DNA of 64,000 nt from JL08 sp039969355 (GTDB lineage: Bacteria > Pseudomonadota > Alphaproteobacteria > Rhodobacterales > Rhodobacteraceae): the NCBI GenBank assembly GCA_039969355.1, contig JBDVOA010000010.1, positions 248,001 to 312,000 of the forward strand, written 5' to 3'. Below the pieces are notes generated by a model. It was not told where the DNA came from and did not search any database. It saw only the letters and a program-made list of their open reading frames with translations. The position numbers were made by a program, and so were the translations under genes. This document shows positions 27,080 to 36,927 of this stretch, in pieces. Each line of letters begins with the position of its first letter. The first letter of the stretch is position 1.

Positions 27080-27409
27080 GTGATTTGCCTGTAATTGTTG
27101 CCTGCTCAGCCGGTTTTCCGGTCTTGTCGGCAGTTATACGCCGATTAAGGTGGTCTGTCACCTGCCAGATTTGGCGTTGGCGACTTGCTGCTTTCGCGTC
27201 ATTTCAATGACTGATTTGCGGGACTTTCCTGCGATTCGCTGCCATGCGGAAATGTGACGAAACGGATTTAGTTCAGAGCGATGCCAATTTCCACTCTGCA
27301 GCCAAGAACGCGACCAAATGGCCAGCGAAAGAATAACCCGTCAATCCACATCCAGATTATAGCAAAGACGCGATGTCATTTTGAACCGCGTCTTTGCCAT
27401 ATTTAGCGA
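27080..27409. other. 330-base gene-free stretch upstream of the SYLF gene
   Basis: Holds the upstream region of the SYLF lipoprotein gene and, at its right end, the hairpin that follows phoX. No coding frame, RNA gene or repeat was recognised in it. Confidence 0.5.
27362..27397 (-). terminator. Hairpin after phoX
   Basis: Perfect 11-bp arms GCAAAGACGCG (27362-27372) and CGCGTCTTTGC (27387-27397) with a 14-base loop, 13 bases beyond the phoX stop. On the minus strand it is followed by TATAATC, not a T run, so it is a strong hairpin but an imperfect intrinsic terminator. Confidence 0.6.
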
Positions 27410-29338
27410 TCAGCCAATCGCTGCGCCATCGTCCCGGCGAACCGCTACAATCGATGACCGAGGGGTTTTATCACCACCATCGGGCCAATGTGAATCACCG
27501 CGTTCGCCGGGATGCTGGACCCCAACAAAGACCGTTCTGCGATCCGCAGCCCAGGCGATGCCGGTAATCTCAGCTTCTCTCGGTCCAACAAGGAAGCGGC
27601 GGATTTCACCAGTTGCCGGATCACCGATAAGCATCTGGTTATTGCCCTGACCAGCAAAGTCCTCTTCGTTGGAATAATTACCGTCAGTCTGGATCCAAAG
27701 AAGTCCTTTGTTGTCGAATGCCAGACCGTCCGGCGAATTAAACATATTGCCTTCGTTCACATTCTTCGATCCGCCCTTGTCATCCTGATGAACTGTCGGA
27801 TTACCAGCCATGACAAAGAGATCCCACGTGAACGTTTCTGCCGTGTGGTCGCCATCAGTGGGCCACCAGCGCACGATCTGACCATAGTTGTTGGCTTCAC
27901 GCGGGTTGGGTCCGCCCACTGGCGTCCAATCCCCACCGGGATTATGTTTTACGCCTCGGTTTTTGTTGTTGGTAAGTGCGCAATAGACCTCAGCCTTCAA
28001 CGGATTGGCAGTCACCCACTCTGGGCGGTCCATTGTCGTAGCACCGACTTGTGAGGCAGCAATACGCGTGTGGATACAGATCATAGCCTTATCCATGCCT
28101 GTCGCTTCGGGCGTCAACGCCAACCATTTTCCTGTGCCGTCGGCCTCGAATTTGGCTACATAGATCGTGCCATTTTCCATCAAGTCATCAGTATTGCCAC
28201 CTTCGGCGTAATATCCATCCGAGACGTAACGGTACAGAAACTCTCCACGTTCATCATCACCTAAATAGATGGCGATCCGACCATCAGGATTGACCACTAC
28301 TTCAGCATTCTCATGCTTGAACCGGCCAAGTGCCGTGCGCTTTTTCGGCTTGGATGCAGGATCGTAAGGGTCGACTTCTGTAATGTAGCCGTGGCGGTTC
28401 GACTCGTTGGGATCTTTGACAACGTCGAAACGGTCATCAACTTTCCACCAGCCATAACCACGATCTTTTCCGCTCACACCGTAGCGTTTTTTGCCCGCAT
28501 CCGGTACGTACCCATCCGCATCGGTTGTGCCGAAATAGCCGTTAAAGTTCTCTTCACAGGCCAGGTATGTGCCCCAAGGCGTACGCCCGTTGCCACAATT
28601 GTTGAATGTGCCAAGTGCAGTTTCACCTGCCGGGTCAGCAACGGTTTGCATCATTTCATGCCCACGCGCAGGGCCAGTGATGTCCATTGGTTCATCCGGC
28701 GTAAAGCGGCGGTTGTACGGAGAATCCTTGACGATCTGCCATTTTCCATCGACTTCCTTCAACTCGGCCGCTGTCAATCCATGCGCATTCTTACCCTTGT
28801 TAATGTCGTCGTCAGTGACAAACTTTCCGTCAGGATTATTTCCCCACATTACAGATCTGTTTGTGTATTCGTTGTTGGCAACAAGTATCTGATGGCCGTC
28901 CTTGTCGGTAAAGATCGCCATGCCATCATTATTGTCACCGAAAGCGCCGGCTTGGCTTGCCGCAGTTCCGCGCGTCGCGTGATCGAATTCAGGTACATCA
29001 GAAAACAGCGGATCACCCCAACTGGTAGCCACATGCCAGTTATAGCCGTCTGGCACAGTGATTGTATCCTCGGTACTTGTCGGGATAGCAGTAAACCCAA
29101 AACGGTTTTCTGCGGCTTCTGCAGACATCGGCGTAAGCATGGTGGTTGAGGCCCCAAGTGTTGCAACGCCTCCAAGAGACAGCACGCCTCCCATAAAGCC
29201 ACGCCGTGAAATTGCTTGTTCAACAATTGCATCAAAGTCGTTGTTTTCCGGTTTCGGGTTTATTGCTTCGTCGTAATCGTCAAATGAAAGATCATCGAGA
29301 TCGTCGGCTGATAGACTAAATTTGGTATCTATTGTCAT
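27410..29338 (-). CDS. phoX: PhoX-family alkaline phosphatase
   Basis: 642-residue secreted phosphatase of the PhoX (DUF839) family, calcium/iron-dependent enzymes that release phosphate from organic esters and are common in marine bacteria. The N terminus is a long acidic leader followed by a Tat signal with Arg45-Arg46 (SRRGFMGGVLSLGG), so it would be exported folded. Family segments include GHEMMQTVAD, WGTYLACEENFNGYFG, KHENAEVVVNPDGRIAIYLGDDERGEFLYRYVS, and NKGLLWIQTDG near the end. The ATG at 29338 has AGGAG spaced seven bases before it. No clear Pho box was found upstream. It stands alone on its strand between the SYLF gene and hemB. Confidence 0.9.
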   Translation of the reverse strand: MTIDTKFSLSADDLDDLSFDDYDEAINPKPENNDFDAIVEQAISRRGFMGGVLSLGGVATLGASTTMLTPMSAEAAENRFGFTAIPTSTEDTITVPDGYNWHVATSWGDPLFSDVPEFDHATRGTAASQAGAFGDNNDGMAIFTDKDGHQILVANNEYTNRSVMWGNNPDGKFVTDDDINKGKNAHGLTAAELKEVDGKWQIVKDSPYNRRFTPDEPMDITGPARGHEMMQTVADPAGETALGTFNNCGNGRTPWGTYLACEENFNGYFGTTDADGYVPDAGKKRYGVSGKDRGYGWWKVDDRFDVVKDPNESNRHGYITEVDPYDPASKPKKRTALGRFKHENAEVVVNPDGRIAIYLGDDERGEFLYRYVSDGYYAEGGNTDDLMENGTIYVAKFEADGTGKWLALTPEATGMDKAMICIHTRIAASQVGATTMDRPEWVTANPLKAEVYCALTNNKNRGVKHNPGGDWTPVGGPNPREANNYGQIVRWWPTDGDHTAETFTWDLFVMAGNPTVHQDDKGGSKNVNEGNMFNSPDGLAFDNKGLLWIQTDGNYSNEEDFAGQGNNQMLIGDPATGEIRRFLVGPREAEITGIAWAADRRTVFVGVQHPGERGDSHWPDGGDKTPRSSIVAVRRDDGAAIG

Positions 29339-29643
29339 GTTGAATCTCCTAATGAAGGCCGCACCATTCACAGATGGCGAGCCAAGATGAATTCTGGTCT
29401 TAATTTTGCAAGTTCGTCAAGACTGCATGGCAGTCTTTGATTTAGGCCTTTAAACGAAAGCTTTTCTTCAAAGCCGTGTCGCGAACCGCAAGTCTGGCAA
29501 ATGCGGTCATAAGCGGCTCAAACTAAGCGTCGACTGCACTCAATTCCGGAGTCCGCTCCGGGCTCTCTGCGGCCATTTGGGGCAAGTTGATACTTTCTGT
29601 GGTCTGACGCGGACATTAAATGCCCTTGATCTCTCAGCCCAAA
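29339..29643. other. 305-base gene-free stretch between hemB and phoX
   Basis: Upstream region of phoX. It contains the palindrome described separately at 29419-29437 and a second short perfect inverted repeat, CCGGAG (29546-29551) and CTCCGG (29556-29561) around TCCG, which may be the end of the hemB transcript. No coding frame is evident. Confidence 0.5.
29419..29437. promoter_or_regulatory. Palindrome upstream of phoX
   Basis: Perfect 8-bp inverted repeat, AAGACTGC and GCAGTCTT, around a 3-base centre, 81 bases before the phoX start. On the minus strand the right half runs into TTGACG, a possible -35 hexamer. A regulator-binding site is possible; the pattern is not the direct-repeat Pho box, and no known consensus fits. 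Confidence 0.35.
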
Positions 29644-30648
29644 TTAGCCGGCTGCATTCAAAATCCGCGCCGCTGCCGGAGCAAAGTAGGTTAGAATTCC
29701 ATCACATCCCGCCCGTTTGAAAGCCATCAGGCTTTCCATCATAACCTTTTTGCCGTCAATCCAGCCATTTTGCGCAGCGGCCTGGATCATCGCGTATTCG
29801 CCGGACACCTGATAGGCAAATGTCGGTGCGCCGAAAGTGTCTTTCGCCTGACGGCAAATATCAAGATAGGCCATGCCCGGTTTGACCATGATCATATCAG
29901 CACCTTCGGCCAGATCCCGTTCAATCAGGCGCAGAGCTTCGTCAGAATTTGCGGGGTCCATTTGATAGGTGTTCTTGTCACCTGTTAAGGCACCGGACGC
30001 ACCGACGGCGTCGCGAAACGGGCCATAGAACGCACTGGCGTATTTGGCGGCATAAGACAGAAGGATTATATCGCGATGGCCCGCCGCTTCCAATGCAGAA
30101 CGAATGGCGCCGATCCGCCCGTCCATCATGTCAGACGGTCCGATAATATCTGCGCCCGCATCCGCCTGCGCGAGCGCCATCTTGACCAAGGCCTCGACGG
30201 TTTCATCGTTGATGATCTCGCCGTCAACAACAAAGCCGTCATGGCCGTTGATGTTGTATGGGTCAAGCGCGACATCGGTCATTACGGATATCTCAGGTAC
30301 GGCAGTTTTGATCGCCCGAGTGGCCCGGTTGACCAGATTGTCAGGGCTCCACGCCTCGGCACAGGTGTCAGTGCGATCCGATTGCTCGGTGTAAGGAAAC
30401 AGGCAGATGGCCGGGATGCCCAGATCAGTGGCCTCGCGCGCGGCCTCGACGACTTTGTCGACGCTGCGTCGCACGACACCGGGCATCGAGGGGACGGACT
30501 CTTCAACACCGTCCCCGGCGCGTACAAAAACTGGCCAAATAAAATCACTGGAACTCAACGTATTTTGCTGCACCAGCGCCCGGATTGAGCCGGACTGCCG
30601 GGTGCGGCGCAGGCGTGCGGACGGAAACGGAGCAACTGTGGGTCTCAT
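29644..30648 (-). CDS. hemB: Porphobilinogen synthase (delta-aminolevulinic acid dehydratase)
   Basis: Second committed step of haem and bacteriochlorophyll synthesis: joins two 5-aminolevulinate molecules. 334 residues. Active-site lysines lie in SYAAKYASAFYGPFRDA and MVKPGMAYLD; GADIIGPSDMMDGRIGAIR is also diagnostic. The zinc-site cysteines of the Zn-dependent class are replaced (DVALDPYNINGHDG), pointing to the magnesium- or metal-independent type found in Rhodobacter. ATG at 30648 is preceded by AAGGA. Its partner enzyme gene hemA is 7 kb away at 37.5 kb. Confidence 0.95.
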   Translation of the reverse strand: MRPTVAPFPSARLRRTRQSGSIRALVQQNTLSSSDFIWPVFVRAGDGVEESVPSMPGVVRRSVDKVVEAAREATDLGIPAICLFPYTEQSDRTDTCAEAWSPDNLVNRATRAIKTAVPEISVMTDVALDPYNINGHDGFVVDGEIINDETVEALVKMALAQADAGADIIGPSDMMDGRIGAIRSALEAAGHRDIILLSYAAKYASAFYGPFRDAVGASGALTGDKNTYQMDPANSDEALRLIERDLAEGADMIMVKPGMAYLDICRQAKDTFGAPTFAYQVSGEYAMIQAAAQNGWIDGKKVMMESLMAFKRAGCDGILTYFAPAAARILNAAG

Positions 30649-30767
30649 CTCATGATCCTTTGATCGGATATGGATAAGAGGTGACATGTAAAAACCCGCA
30701 TCACAAGGGTAGGAATTGACGCGCTCGCCGGATAAGAGAAGCGAAACAATAGCACAGCAGGCATCTC

Positions 30768-31295
30768 TTGGATTGGCATCAGACTATTTTTGAACTGATC
30801 GATATGCGGTCGTTCTCTAACCTGTGGTTCTGGATCGCACTAGCGGTCCTGTGGTCGACCACCAGTCACTGGGTGATTGGGGTCCCGTTTGATTTGGTGC
30901 AGCGGGCGCGTCGCAATGGTGGTCAGGCCGAGATTGACCTGGAAGATCTGGTGCGGATCAACGTGAACCGATTGCTTAATCTGGCGCGGGTGTCCGGGCT
31001 TTGGGTCCTTGGATTCGTCTGTTTTTTTCTGACTGGGCTGGCACTTACCGGGTTTTTCTATCGTGTCGAGATTGCGCAAGCCTTGTTCCTGCTGGCTTTT
31101 CCGATGACCTTTGTCGGTGCGATGGCGATCTCAACGGCACATCGGATTGAAAGGGAAGCCCTGAAAGGGGAAGACCTGCGACGTTGTCTTGGACGGCATC
31201 GGTTCTTTACCCAGGTCATCGGCATGATCTCTATATTTGTAACCGCATTGTGGGGCATGTATCAAAACTTGTCCCTTGGCCCGTTTGGTGGCTGA
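30768..31295 (+). CDS. Conserved Rhodobacterales membrane protein upstream of mfd
   Basis: 175 residues with three or four hydrophobic segments (about 18-42, 75-95, 101-120 and 148-165). The N terminus DWHQTIFELIDMRSFSNLWFW matches a conserved family in Roseobacter genomes that I recall being labelled a component of the SufBCD complex, but nothing in this sequence (no Fe-S or ATPase motif) and no suf gene nearby supports that label. The start is TTG at 30768; an in-frame ATG at 30804 would cut the conserved N terminus. It ends two bases before mfd and is likely cotranscribed with it. Confidence 0.75.
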   Translation: MDWHQTIFELIDMRSFSNLWFWIALAVLWSTTSHWVIGVPFDLVQRARRNGGQAEIDLEDLVRINVNRLLNLARVSGLWVLGFVCFFLTGLALTGFFYRVEIAQALFLLAFPMTFVGAMAISTAHRIEREALKGEDLRRCLGRHRFFTQVIGMISIFVTALWGMYQNLSLGPFGG

Positions 31296-31297
31296 AG

Positions 31298-34200
31298 ATG
31301 GCTGCCGATGCCCCCCACATCACACTAAGTGGTGCGCCCGAAGGCTATGATGCAAAGCTGATTCTTGACGAATTGCAGAAGGTCAACGGCCCCGTCATGC
31401 ACATTTCGCGTGACGACAAGCGTATGGCCGCCACGCGGGCCGCCCTGGCGTTCTTTGCCCCCGACATGCCCGTCATCACACTTCCAGGCTGGGATTGTCT
31501 CCCCTATGACCGGGTGTCACCCAATCCCGACATTTCCGCCACGCGCATGGCAACGCTCGCTGGACTAGTGCACGGTATGCCGCCGCAATTTGTGCTGTTG
31601 ACGACGTTGAATGCGGCAACGCAATACGTGCCCGCCCGCGCCATCCTGCGGGAAGCTGCATTCCGGGCAGAGGTTGGCCAGCGAGTCGACGAGGCGGCCC
31701 TGCGGGATTTTCTCGTACGGATGGGTTTTAGCCAGAGCCCGACGGTCCTAGAGCCCGGAGATTATGCGATCCGGGGCGGGATCATCGACATTTACCCACC
31801 AGGTGATCTGGGGCCGGTCCGATTGGATCTTTTTGGCGATATGCTGGACGGTGCACGCCGGTTTGATCCAGCGACGCAACGCACCACCGAAAAACTTCAG
31901 ATTATCGAACTTGCGCCGGTGTCAGAGGTCATTCTGGATGAGGCTGCGATTACTCGGTTTCGTCAAAACTATCGGTTGGAGTTTGGCGCCGCCGGAACGG
32001 ATGACCCACTCTATGAAGCCGTAAGTGCAGGGCGCAAGCATCAGGGGGCGGAGCATTGGTTGCCGCTTTTTCACGAGCGGTTGGAAACCCTGTTTGACTA
32101 TCTCCCTGATGCCAGCGTGACGCTTGATGATCAGGTGACACCCTCGCGTTTAGCAAGGTGGGAGGGGATCGTTGACCAATACGAGACCCGCAAACATACA
32201 CTGTCGCAAAAGTCGCGGATCGACACTGTTTACAAGCCGAGTGCGCCGACGGGGCTTTATCTGGACGAGGCGGCGTGGGGCAAAGCAACCCAAAGCCACC
32301 GCATGGTGCAATTCAATCCGTTGCCGCAAGCCACAGGTCCTGGCGTTTTGGATGCAGGTGCGCGTATCGGGCGCAATTTTTCGCCAGAGAGGCAGTTGGA
32401 AAATGTTAGTCTTTTCGGTGCTTTAACTGCGCATATTCAAGCGAAATTGGACGAAGGACCGGTTGTTGTCGCCAGCTATTCAGAAGGTGCGCGCGAACGG
32501 TTGACGGGGTTGATTGAAGATGAAGGGCTGGCCGAAGCCATTCCGATAACGGATGCCTCTCGCATTGGAAGGCGCGGCTTGCATCTGGCAGTCTGGGCGC
32601 TGGAACACGGCTTTGAAGCGCCCGGTCTAACCGTCATTTCCGAACAGGATGTGCTGGGGGACCGGCTGATCCGCGCGCCGCGCAAGAAACGCCGGGCTGA
32701 GAACTTTCTGACCGAAACGCAAAGTCTCAGCCCCGGTGATCTTGTCGTGCATGTGGATCACGGCATTGGTCGTTATCACGGTATGGAAGTGATCACCGCA
32801 GCGGGCGCTGCCCATGAATGCCTCTTGCTGGAATACGCCGAAAAATCCCGACTTTACCTGCCCGTCGAAAATATAGAGCTGCTGTCACGTTATGGCCACG
32901 AAGAAGGCCTGCTGGACCGGTTGGGTGGCGGCGCTTGGCAAGCCAAAAAGGCCAAACTGAAAGAGCGTATTCGCGAGATGGCGGATCGGCTGATCCGGGT
33001 CGCGGCAGAGCGTGCGCTGCGCCGCGCACCGATCATGGACCCACCGCCGGGCATGTGGGATGCGTTCAGCGCGCGGTTTCCCTATACGGAAACAGACGAT
33101 CAGTTGCGCGCCATTGGCGAGGTGCTGGACGATATGCACAGTGGGTCGCCGATGGACCGGCTTGTGTGTGGCGATGTTGGCTTTGGCAAAACCGAAGTGG
33201 CGATGCGCGCTGCATTTGTCGCGGCAATGTCCGGCGTGCAGGTTGCGATTATCGCGCCGACAACCTTGCTGGCGCGTCAGCATTACAAGTCATTTGCGGA
33301 CCGGTTTCGTGGCTTCCCAATCGAGGTCCGATCTCTGTCGCGTTTTATCGGCACGAAAGAGGCAAACGCCACGCGAGACGGAATCAGCCGGGGCACTGTT
33401 GATATTGTGATCGGGACCCATGCATTGCTGGCCAAATCAATCCGGTTCAAAAGCCTCGGCCTGTTGATCATCGACGAAGAACAGCATTTTGGCGTCGGGC
33501 ATAAAGAACGCCTGAAACAGATGCGCACCGACATCCATGTGCTGACCCTGACGGCAACACCGATCCCGCGGACCTTGCAACTGTCGCTGACTGGCGTGCG
33601 CGATCTTAGCATCATTGGCACGCCACCGGTCGACCGGCTGGCAATCCGCACCTATGTCAGCGATTTCGATGCCGTGACTTTGCGCGAAGCGCTTTTGCGC
33701 GAACATTATCGAGGCGGACAATCGTTCTTTGTTGTGCCCCGCATTTCAGATTTACCAGAGATCGAGACCTTTCTAGCCGAACAAGTGCCGGAGGTCTCTG
33801 TGGTCGTGGCCCACGGCCAGATGGCTGCTGGAGAACTCGATGACCGGATGAACGCGTTTTATGACGGCAAATATGATGTATTGTTGGCCACAACCATTGT
33901 GGAATCCGGTCTGGATATCCCAACGGCGAACACAATGATCATTCACCGCGCCGATATGTTCGGACTGGCGCAGCTTTATCAGATCAGGGGTCGGGTAGGG
34001 CGCTCCAAAACCCGCGCCTATGCCTATCTCACCACTAAACCACGCACAAAGTTGACCACAACGGCTGAAAAACGCCTGCGCGTGCTTGGCTCACTCGACA
34101 CGCTCGGGGCAGGGTTCACGTTGGCATCGCAGGATCTGGATATTCGGGGTGCTGGCAACCTGCTGGGCGAAGAACAATCCGGCCAGATGCGCGATGTGGG

Positions 34201-34765
34201 TTTTGAGCTTTACCAATTGATGCTGGAAGAGGCGATTGCCAAGATCAAAGCCGGTGAAATGGATGGCCTTAGCATTGCGGACGATCAATGGGCACCACAG
34301 ATTAACCTGGGTGTGCCGGTATTGATCCCAGAGGCGTATGTGCCAGATCTTGATGTCCGTCTTGGGCTTTATCGCAGATTGTCTGAACTCAGCAGCAAGG
34401 TTGAGTTGGAGGGCTTTGCCGCCGAACTGATCGACCGTTTTGGTGCCCTGCCGCGCGAAGTGAATACCTTGTTGTTGGTGGTGCGGATCAAGGCAATGTG
34501 TAAACGCGCCGGTATTGCCAAGTTAGACGGTGGGCCCAAAGGGGCCACGATCCGGTTTCACAACGACAAATTTGCCTCGCCCCAAGGGCTGGTCGATTTC
34601 ATCACTGATCAGCGTGGCCTGGCCAAGGTCAAAGACAACAAAATTGTGGTGCGGCGAGACTGGAAGAAAGACAAAGACAAGATCAAAGGCGCTTTCGCCA
34701 TCGCTCGGGACCTTGCCGAAAAAGTCATCGCCGAGAAAAAGAAGGCAAAAGCTGATAAGGGCTAA
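31298..34765 (+). CDS. mfd: Transcription-repair coupling factor Mfd
   Basis: ATP-driven translocase that removes RNA polymerase stalled at DNA lesions and recruits UvrA. 1155 residues: UvrB-like N-terminal module, the CarD-like polymerase-interacting domain starting near residue 477 (LSPGDLVVHVDHGIGRYHGME), RecG-like helicase core with Walker A GDVGFGKTE near 624 and DEEQ box (IIDEEQHFGVGHKERLK) near 725, helicase motif QIRGRVGRS, and the TRCF C-terminal domain. The ATG at 31298 is directly after the upstream stop; the earlier in-frame start lies inside that gene. Confidence 0.97.
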   Translation: MAADAPHITLSGAPEGYDAKLILDELQKVNGPVMHISRDDKRMAATRAALAFFAPDMPVITLPGWDCLPYDRVSPNPDISATRMATLAGLVHGMPPQFVLLTTLNAATQYVPARAILREAAFRAEVGQRVDEAALRDFLVRMGFSQSPTVLEPGDYAIRGGIIDIYPPGDLGPVRLDLFGDMLDGARRFDPATQRTTEKLQIIELAPVSEVILDEAAITRFRQNYRLEFGAAGTDDPLYEAVSAGRKHQGAEHWLPLFHERLETLFDYLPDASVTLDDQVTPSRLARWEGIVDQYETRKHTLSQKSRIDTVYKPSAPTGLYLDEAAWGKATQSHRMVQFNPLPQATGPGVLDAGARIGRNFSPERQLENVSLFGALTAHIQAKLDEGPVVVASYSEGARERLTGLIEDEGLAEAIPITDASRIGRRGLHLAVWALEHGFEAPGLTVISEQDVLGDRLIRAPRKKRRAENFLTETQSLSPGDLVVHVDHGIGRYHGMEVITAAGAAHECLLLEYAEKSRLYLPVENIELLSRYGHEEGLLDRLGGGAWQAKKAKLKERIREMADRLIRVAAERALRRAPIMDPPPGMWDAFSARFPYTETDDQLRAIGEVLDDMHSGSPMDRLVCGDVGFGKTEVAMRAAFVAAMSGVQVAIIAPTTLLARQHYKSFADRFRGFPIEVRSLSRFIGTKEANATRDGISRGTVDIVIGTHALLAKSIRFKSLGLLIIDEEQHFGVGHKERLKQMRTDIHVLTLTATPIPRTLQLSLTGVRDLSIIGTPPVDRLAIRTYVSDFDAVTLREALLREHYRGGQSFFVVPRISDLPEIETFLAEQVPEVSVVVAHGQMAAGELDDRMNAFYDGKYDVLLATTIVESGLDIPTANTMIIHRADMFGLAQLYQIRGRVGRSKTRAYAYLTTKPRTKLTTTAEKRLRVLGSLDTLGAGFTLASQDLDIRGAGNLLGEEQSGQMRDVGFELYQLMLEEAIAKIKAGEMDGLSIADDQWAPQINLGVPVLIPEAYVPDLDVRLGLYRRLSELSSKVELEGFAAELIDRFGALPREVNTLLLVVRIKAMCKRAGIAKLDGGPKGATIRFHNDKFASPQGLVDFITDQRGLAKVKDNKIVVRRDWKKDKDKIKGAFAIARDLAEKVIAEKKKAKADKG

Positions 34766-34893
34766 AGCCAACGATACTCTGTTTTCGTTTTGAGTTCGCG
34801 AGTGACATTCATGATGTCGACAGCAAACAACGGATCTGAGTGTCAGCTTTATTTGGTCAATGTCGAATTCATTATCCCAAAAATCTGTAGGAG

Positions 34894-35304
34894 CTACCTA
34901 TTGCTCCCTTTCGGAAACCGGTCATCGCGGCAGAAAGTCGCTGCATGTGAAGCAGACATGCTTACACCGGCAGTCTTGATGGACACTGATGATGACTTGA
35001 CCGGGGACACCTGATTTGGGTCAACTGTGAAACCCACTCCCTTTTTTCCCGGTTCGGTCACGCTTGATCCGCTCGGCGTTTTGATAAAGATCTCCGTTTT
35101 TGAGGGCAGTCCCAAAGCGTTCTGCGTATAGTCAGAAGCGGCACACCAGATTTTTTTCGGGCGGGTGCGGGGGCGCTGGATTACCTCAAACTCGGTTGCT
35201 GTCAATGGATTAACGTCAAGCCGGTTCATTGCCTTGAATGAATTGGCGCTGGCGGGTAACCCGCTGATCAAAAGAACAGAAATCGCCCCTATGATAACTT
35301 TCAT
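34894..35304 (-). CDS. Small exported protein, conserved hypothetical
   Basis: 136 residues from the ATG at 35304, which has AAGGAG eight bases upstream and opens a clean Sec signal peptide (MKVIIGAISVLLISGLPASA). The mature part reads NRLDVNPLTATEFEVIQ, then KKIWCAASDYTQNALGLPSKTEIFIKTPSG, and ends with a cysteine. This looks like a family of small periplasmic proteins shared by Rhodobacterales; the two cysteines may pair. No function is known to me. The longer frame upstream to 35499 is not credible. Confidence 0.78.
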   Translation of the reverse strand: MKVIIGAISVLLISGLPASANSFKAMNRLDVNPLTATEFEVIQRPRTRPKKIWCAASDYTQNALGLPSKTEIFIKTPSGSSVTEPGKKGVGFTVDPNQVSPVKSSSVSIKTAGVSMSASHAATFCRDDRFPKGSNR

Positions 35305-35550
35305 TTCCAAAACTCCTTCATGCTCTGGTGCCGTCCGATTGTCTGGTGGCTCCAAGTAGAACGCCATCGCTTGTAATGTGTTGTTGTTTGTCGTTCCAAT
35401 CAACTCTTTTCGGCGGGCCGCGGTGACCGCACCAGCGATCAAAGCAAAAGTTTTTTTTGTCCGTATAGCAGTCAACGAAGCGCTCGCCATTCTCGGCAAC
35501 TCGGGTGGAAATTCACCTCAGGGTGGGTCCAGCGGAACTTATTTTCTGCG

Positions 35551-36927
35551 TCAGGTCAGCGCGTCAAGAATGCGGGCCCAACTGCGGATGCCTTTGTGAA
35601 AGCTCTCGAGATCGTATTTCTCGTTTGGCGAATGGATCTGGTCATCATCCTTGCCAAATCCGATCAGCATTGAATCCATGCCGGTAATGTCCTTGAAAAA
35701 TCCAGCAATCGGGATAGAGCCACCGCATCCAGCATAAGCCGCTGGCCGAGGCCATTCGTCACTCAGCGCACTGCGCGCTTTGTCAAAGGCCGGGTGATCT
35801 GTTGACATTTGCGAAGCGGCAGATCCTTTTTCGCTGCGGTAGGTTACCGAGAATCCTTCAGGCAGGGTGTTTTCCAGATAACCACGGAAGGCGTCGCGGA
35901 TTGCATCCGGATCCTGTGTGCCCACTAGGCGGAAACTGAGTTTTGCACTGGCTTCGCTGGGCAGAACTGTCTTGAAGCCGTCCCCGGTGTAGCCGCCCCA
36001 GATGCCGTTCACATCACACGTCGGACGCGACCAGATCATTTCCAACGGCGTGCGGTCGTTTTCGCCCGCGGGCTGTTTGAGCCCTACGTCGCCCAGAAAG
36101 GCGGCGTGATCGAAGTTCAGCCCCTGCCATTGACTGCGTACTTCATCACTGAGCTCCGGGACTCCGTCGTAGAATCCTGGCAGGGTGATGCGCCCCGCTT
36201 CGTCATGCAGACCAGCAAGAATGCGCGAAAGCACCCGAATTGGGTTCATTGCGATGCCACCATACATGCCTGAATGCAGATCGCGGATTGGGCCGGTGAT
36301 GGTAAAGTCTTCGGCCAGGAGTCCGCGCAGAGTTGTTATGATTGCTGGAACCGCGCTTTCGAACAGCCCGGTGTCACAGATCAACGCGATGTCTGCTTTT
36401 AGTTCTTCCCTGTTTTCTTCCATGAATGGCACAAGGCTGGGCGAACCGGATTCTTCTTCGCCCTCGAAGAAAAACGTGATGCGACAGGGCAAGGTGCCAT
36501 GAACTGCTTTCCAGGCGCGGCAGGCTTCGACAAATGTCATCAACTGGCCTTTGTCATCAGACGACCCGCGTCCTCGGATCACGGTGCCCTTGTTGGTTTT
36601 CTCAAGTTTGGGGTCAAACGGGTCGCGATCCCACAGTTCAAGTGGATCAACCGGCTGCACATCGTAATGGCCATAAAACAGCAGATGTGGACCCTTACTC
36701 GAGCCATCGACGTGGCCCACGACCATGGGATGACCCTTTGTGGGTCGTTTTTGAGCGTCCACGCCCAGCGTCTTCAGGTCATCAACCAGCCAATCGGCGG
36801 CGGTCTCACAGTCAGCCTTGAACGCCGGATCGGTCGAAACAGACGGAATGCGCAAAAGGTCAAGCAGACGATCCGTTGCGACGGGCAAATTTGCATCTAT
36901 ATGGTCGAGAACGGCGTCCAGGGACAT
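35551..36927 (-). CDS. M20 family dipeptidase/carboxypeptidase
   Basis: 458-residue zinc peptidase of the M20/M25/M40 family, subgroup of cytosolic non-specific dipeptidases. Metal-binding motifs are LFYGHYDVQP (first His-Asp), RGSSDDKGQ (bridging Asp), FEGEEESGSPSL (catalytic Glu and ligand), and a late HSPNEKYDLES (last His). The ATG at 36927 has AGGAG nine bases before it. No peptide transporter or partner is adjacent, so the physiological substrate is unknown. Confidence 0.9.
   Translation of the reverse strand: MSLDAVLDHIDANLPVATDRLLDLLRIPSVSTDPAFKADCETAADWLVDDLKTLGVDAQKRPTKGHPMVVGHVDGSSKGPHLLFYGHYDVQPVDPLELWDRDPFDPKLEKTNKGTVIRGRGSSDDKGQLMTFVEACRAWKAVHGTLPCRITFFFEGEEESGSPSLVPFMEENREELKADIALICDTGLFESAVPAIITTLRGLLAEDFTITGPIRDLHSGMYGGIAMNPIRVLSRILAGLHDEAGRITLPGFYDGVPELSDEVRSQWQGLNFDHAAFLGDVGLKQPAGENDRTPLEMIWSRPTCDVNGIWGGYTGDGFKTVLPSEASAKLSFRLVGTQDPDAIRDAFRGYLENTLPEGFSVTYRSEKGSAASQMSTDHPAFDKARSALSDEWPRPAAYAGCGGSIPIAGFFKDITGMDSMLIGFGKDDDQIHSPNEKYDLESFHKGIRSWARILDALT

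Noticed and set aside
28313..29149. 278-codon open frame on the plus strand opposite phoX
   Set aside because: Shadow of the phoX reading frame; no recognisable domain, no ribosome binding site.
29508..29525. CTGGCAA...CGGTCAT as a possible Pho box near phoX
   Set aside because: Repeat spacing is 10 instead of 11, matches are poor, and orientation is opposite to phoX.
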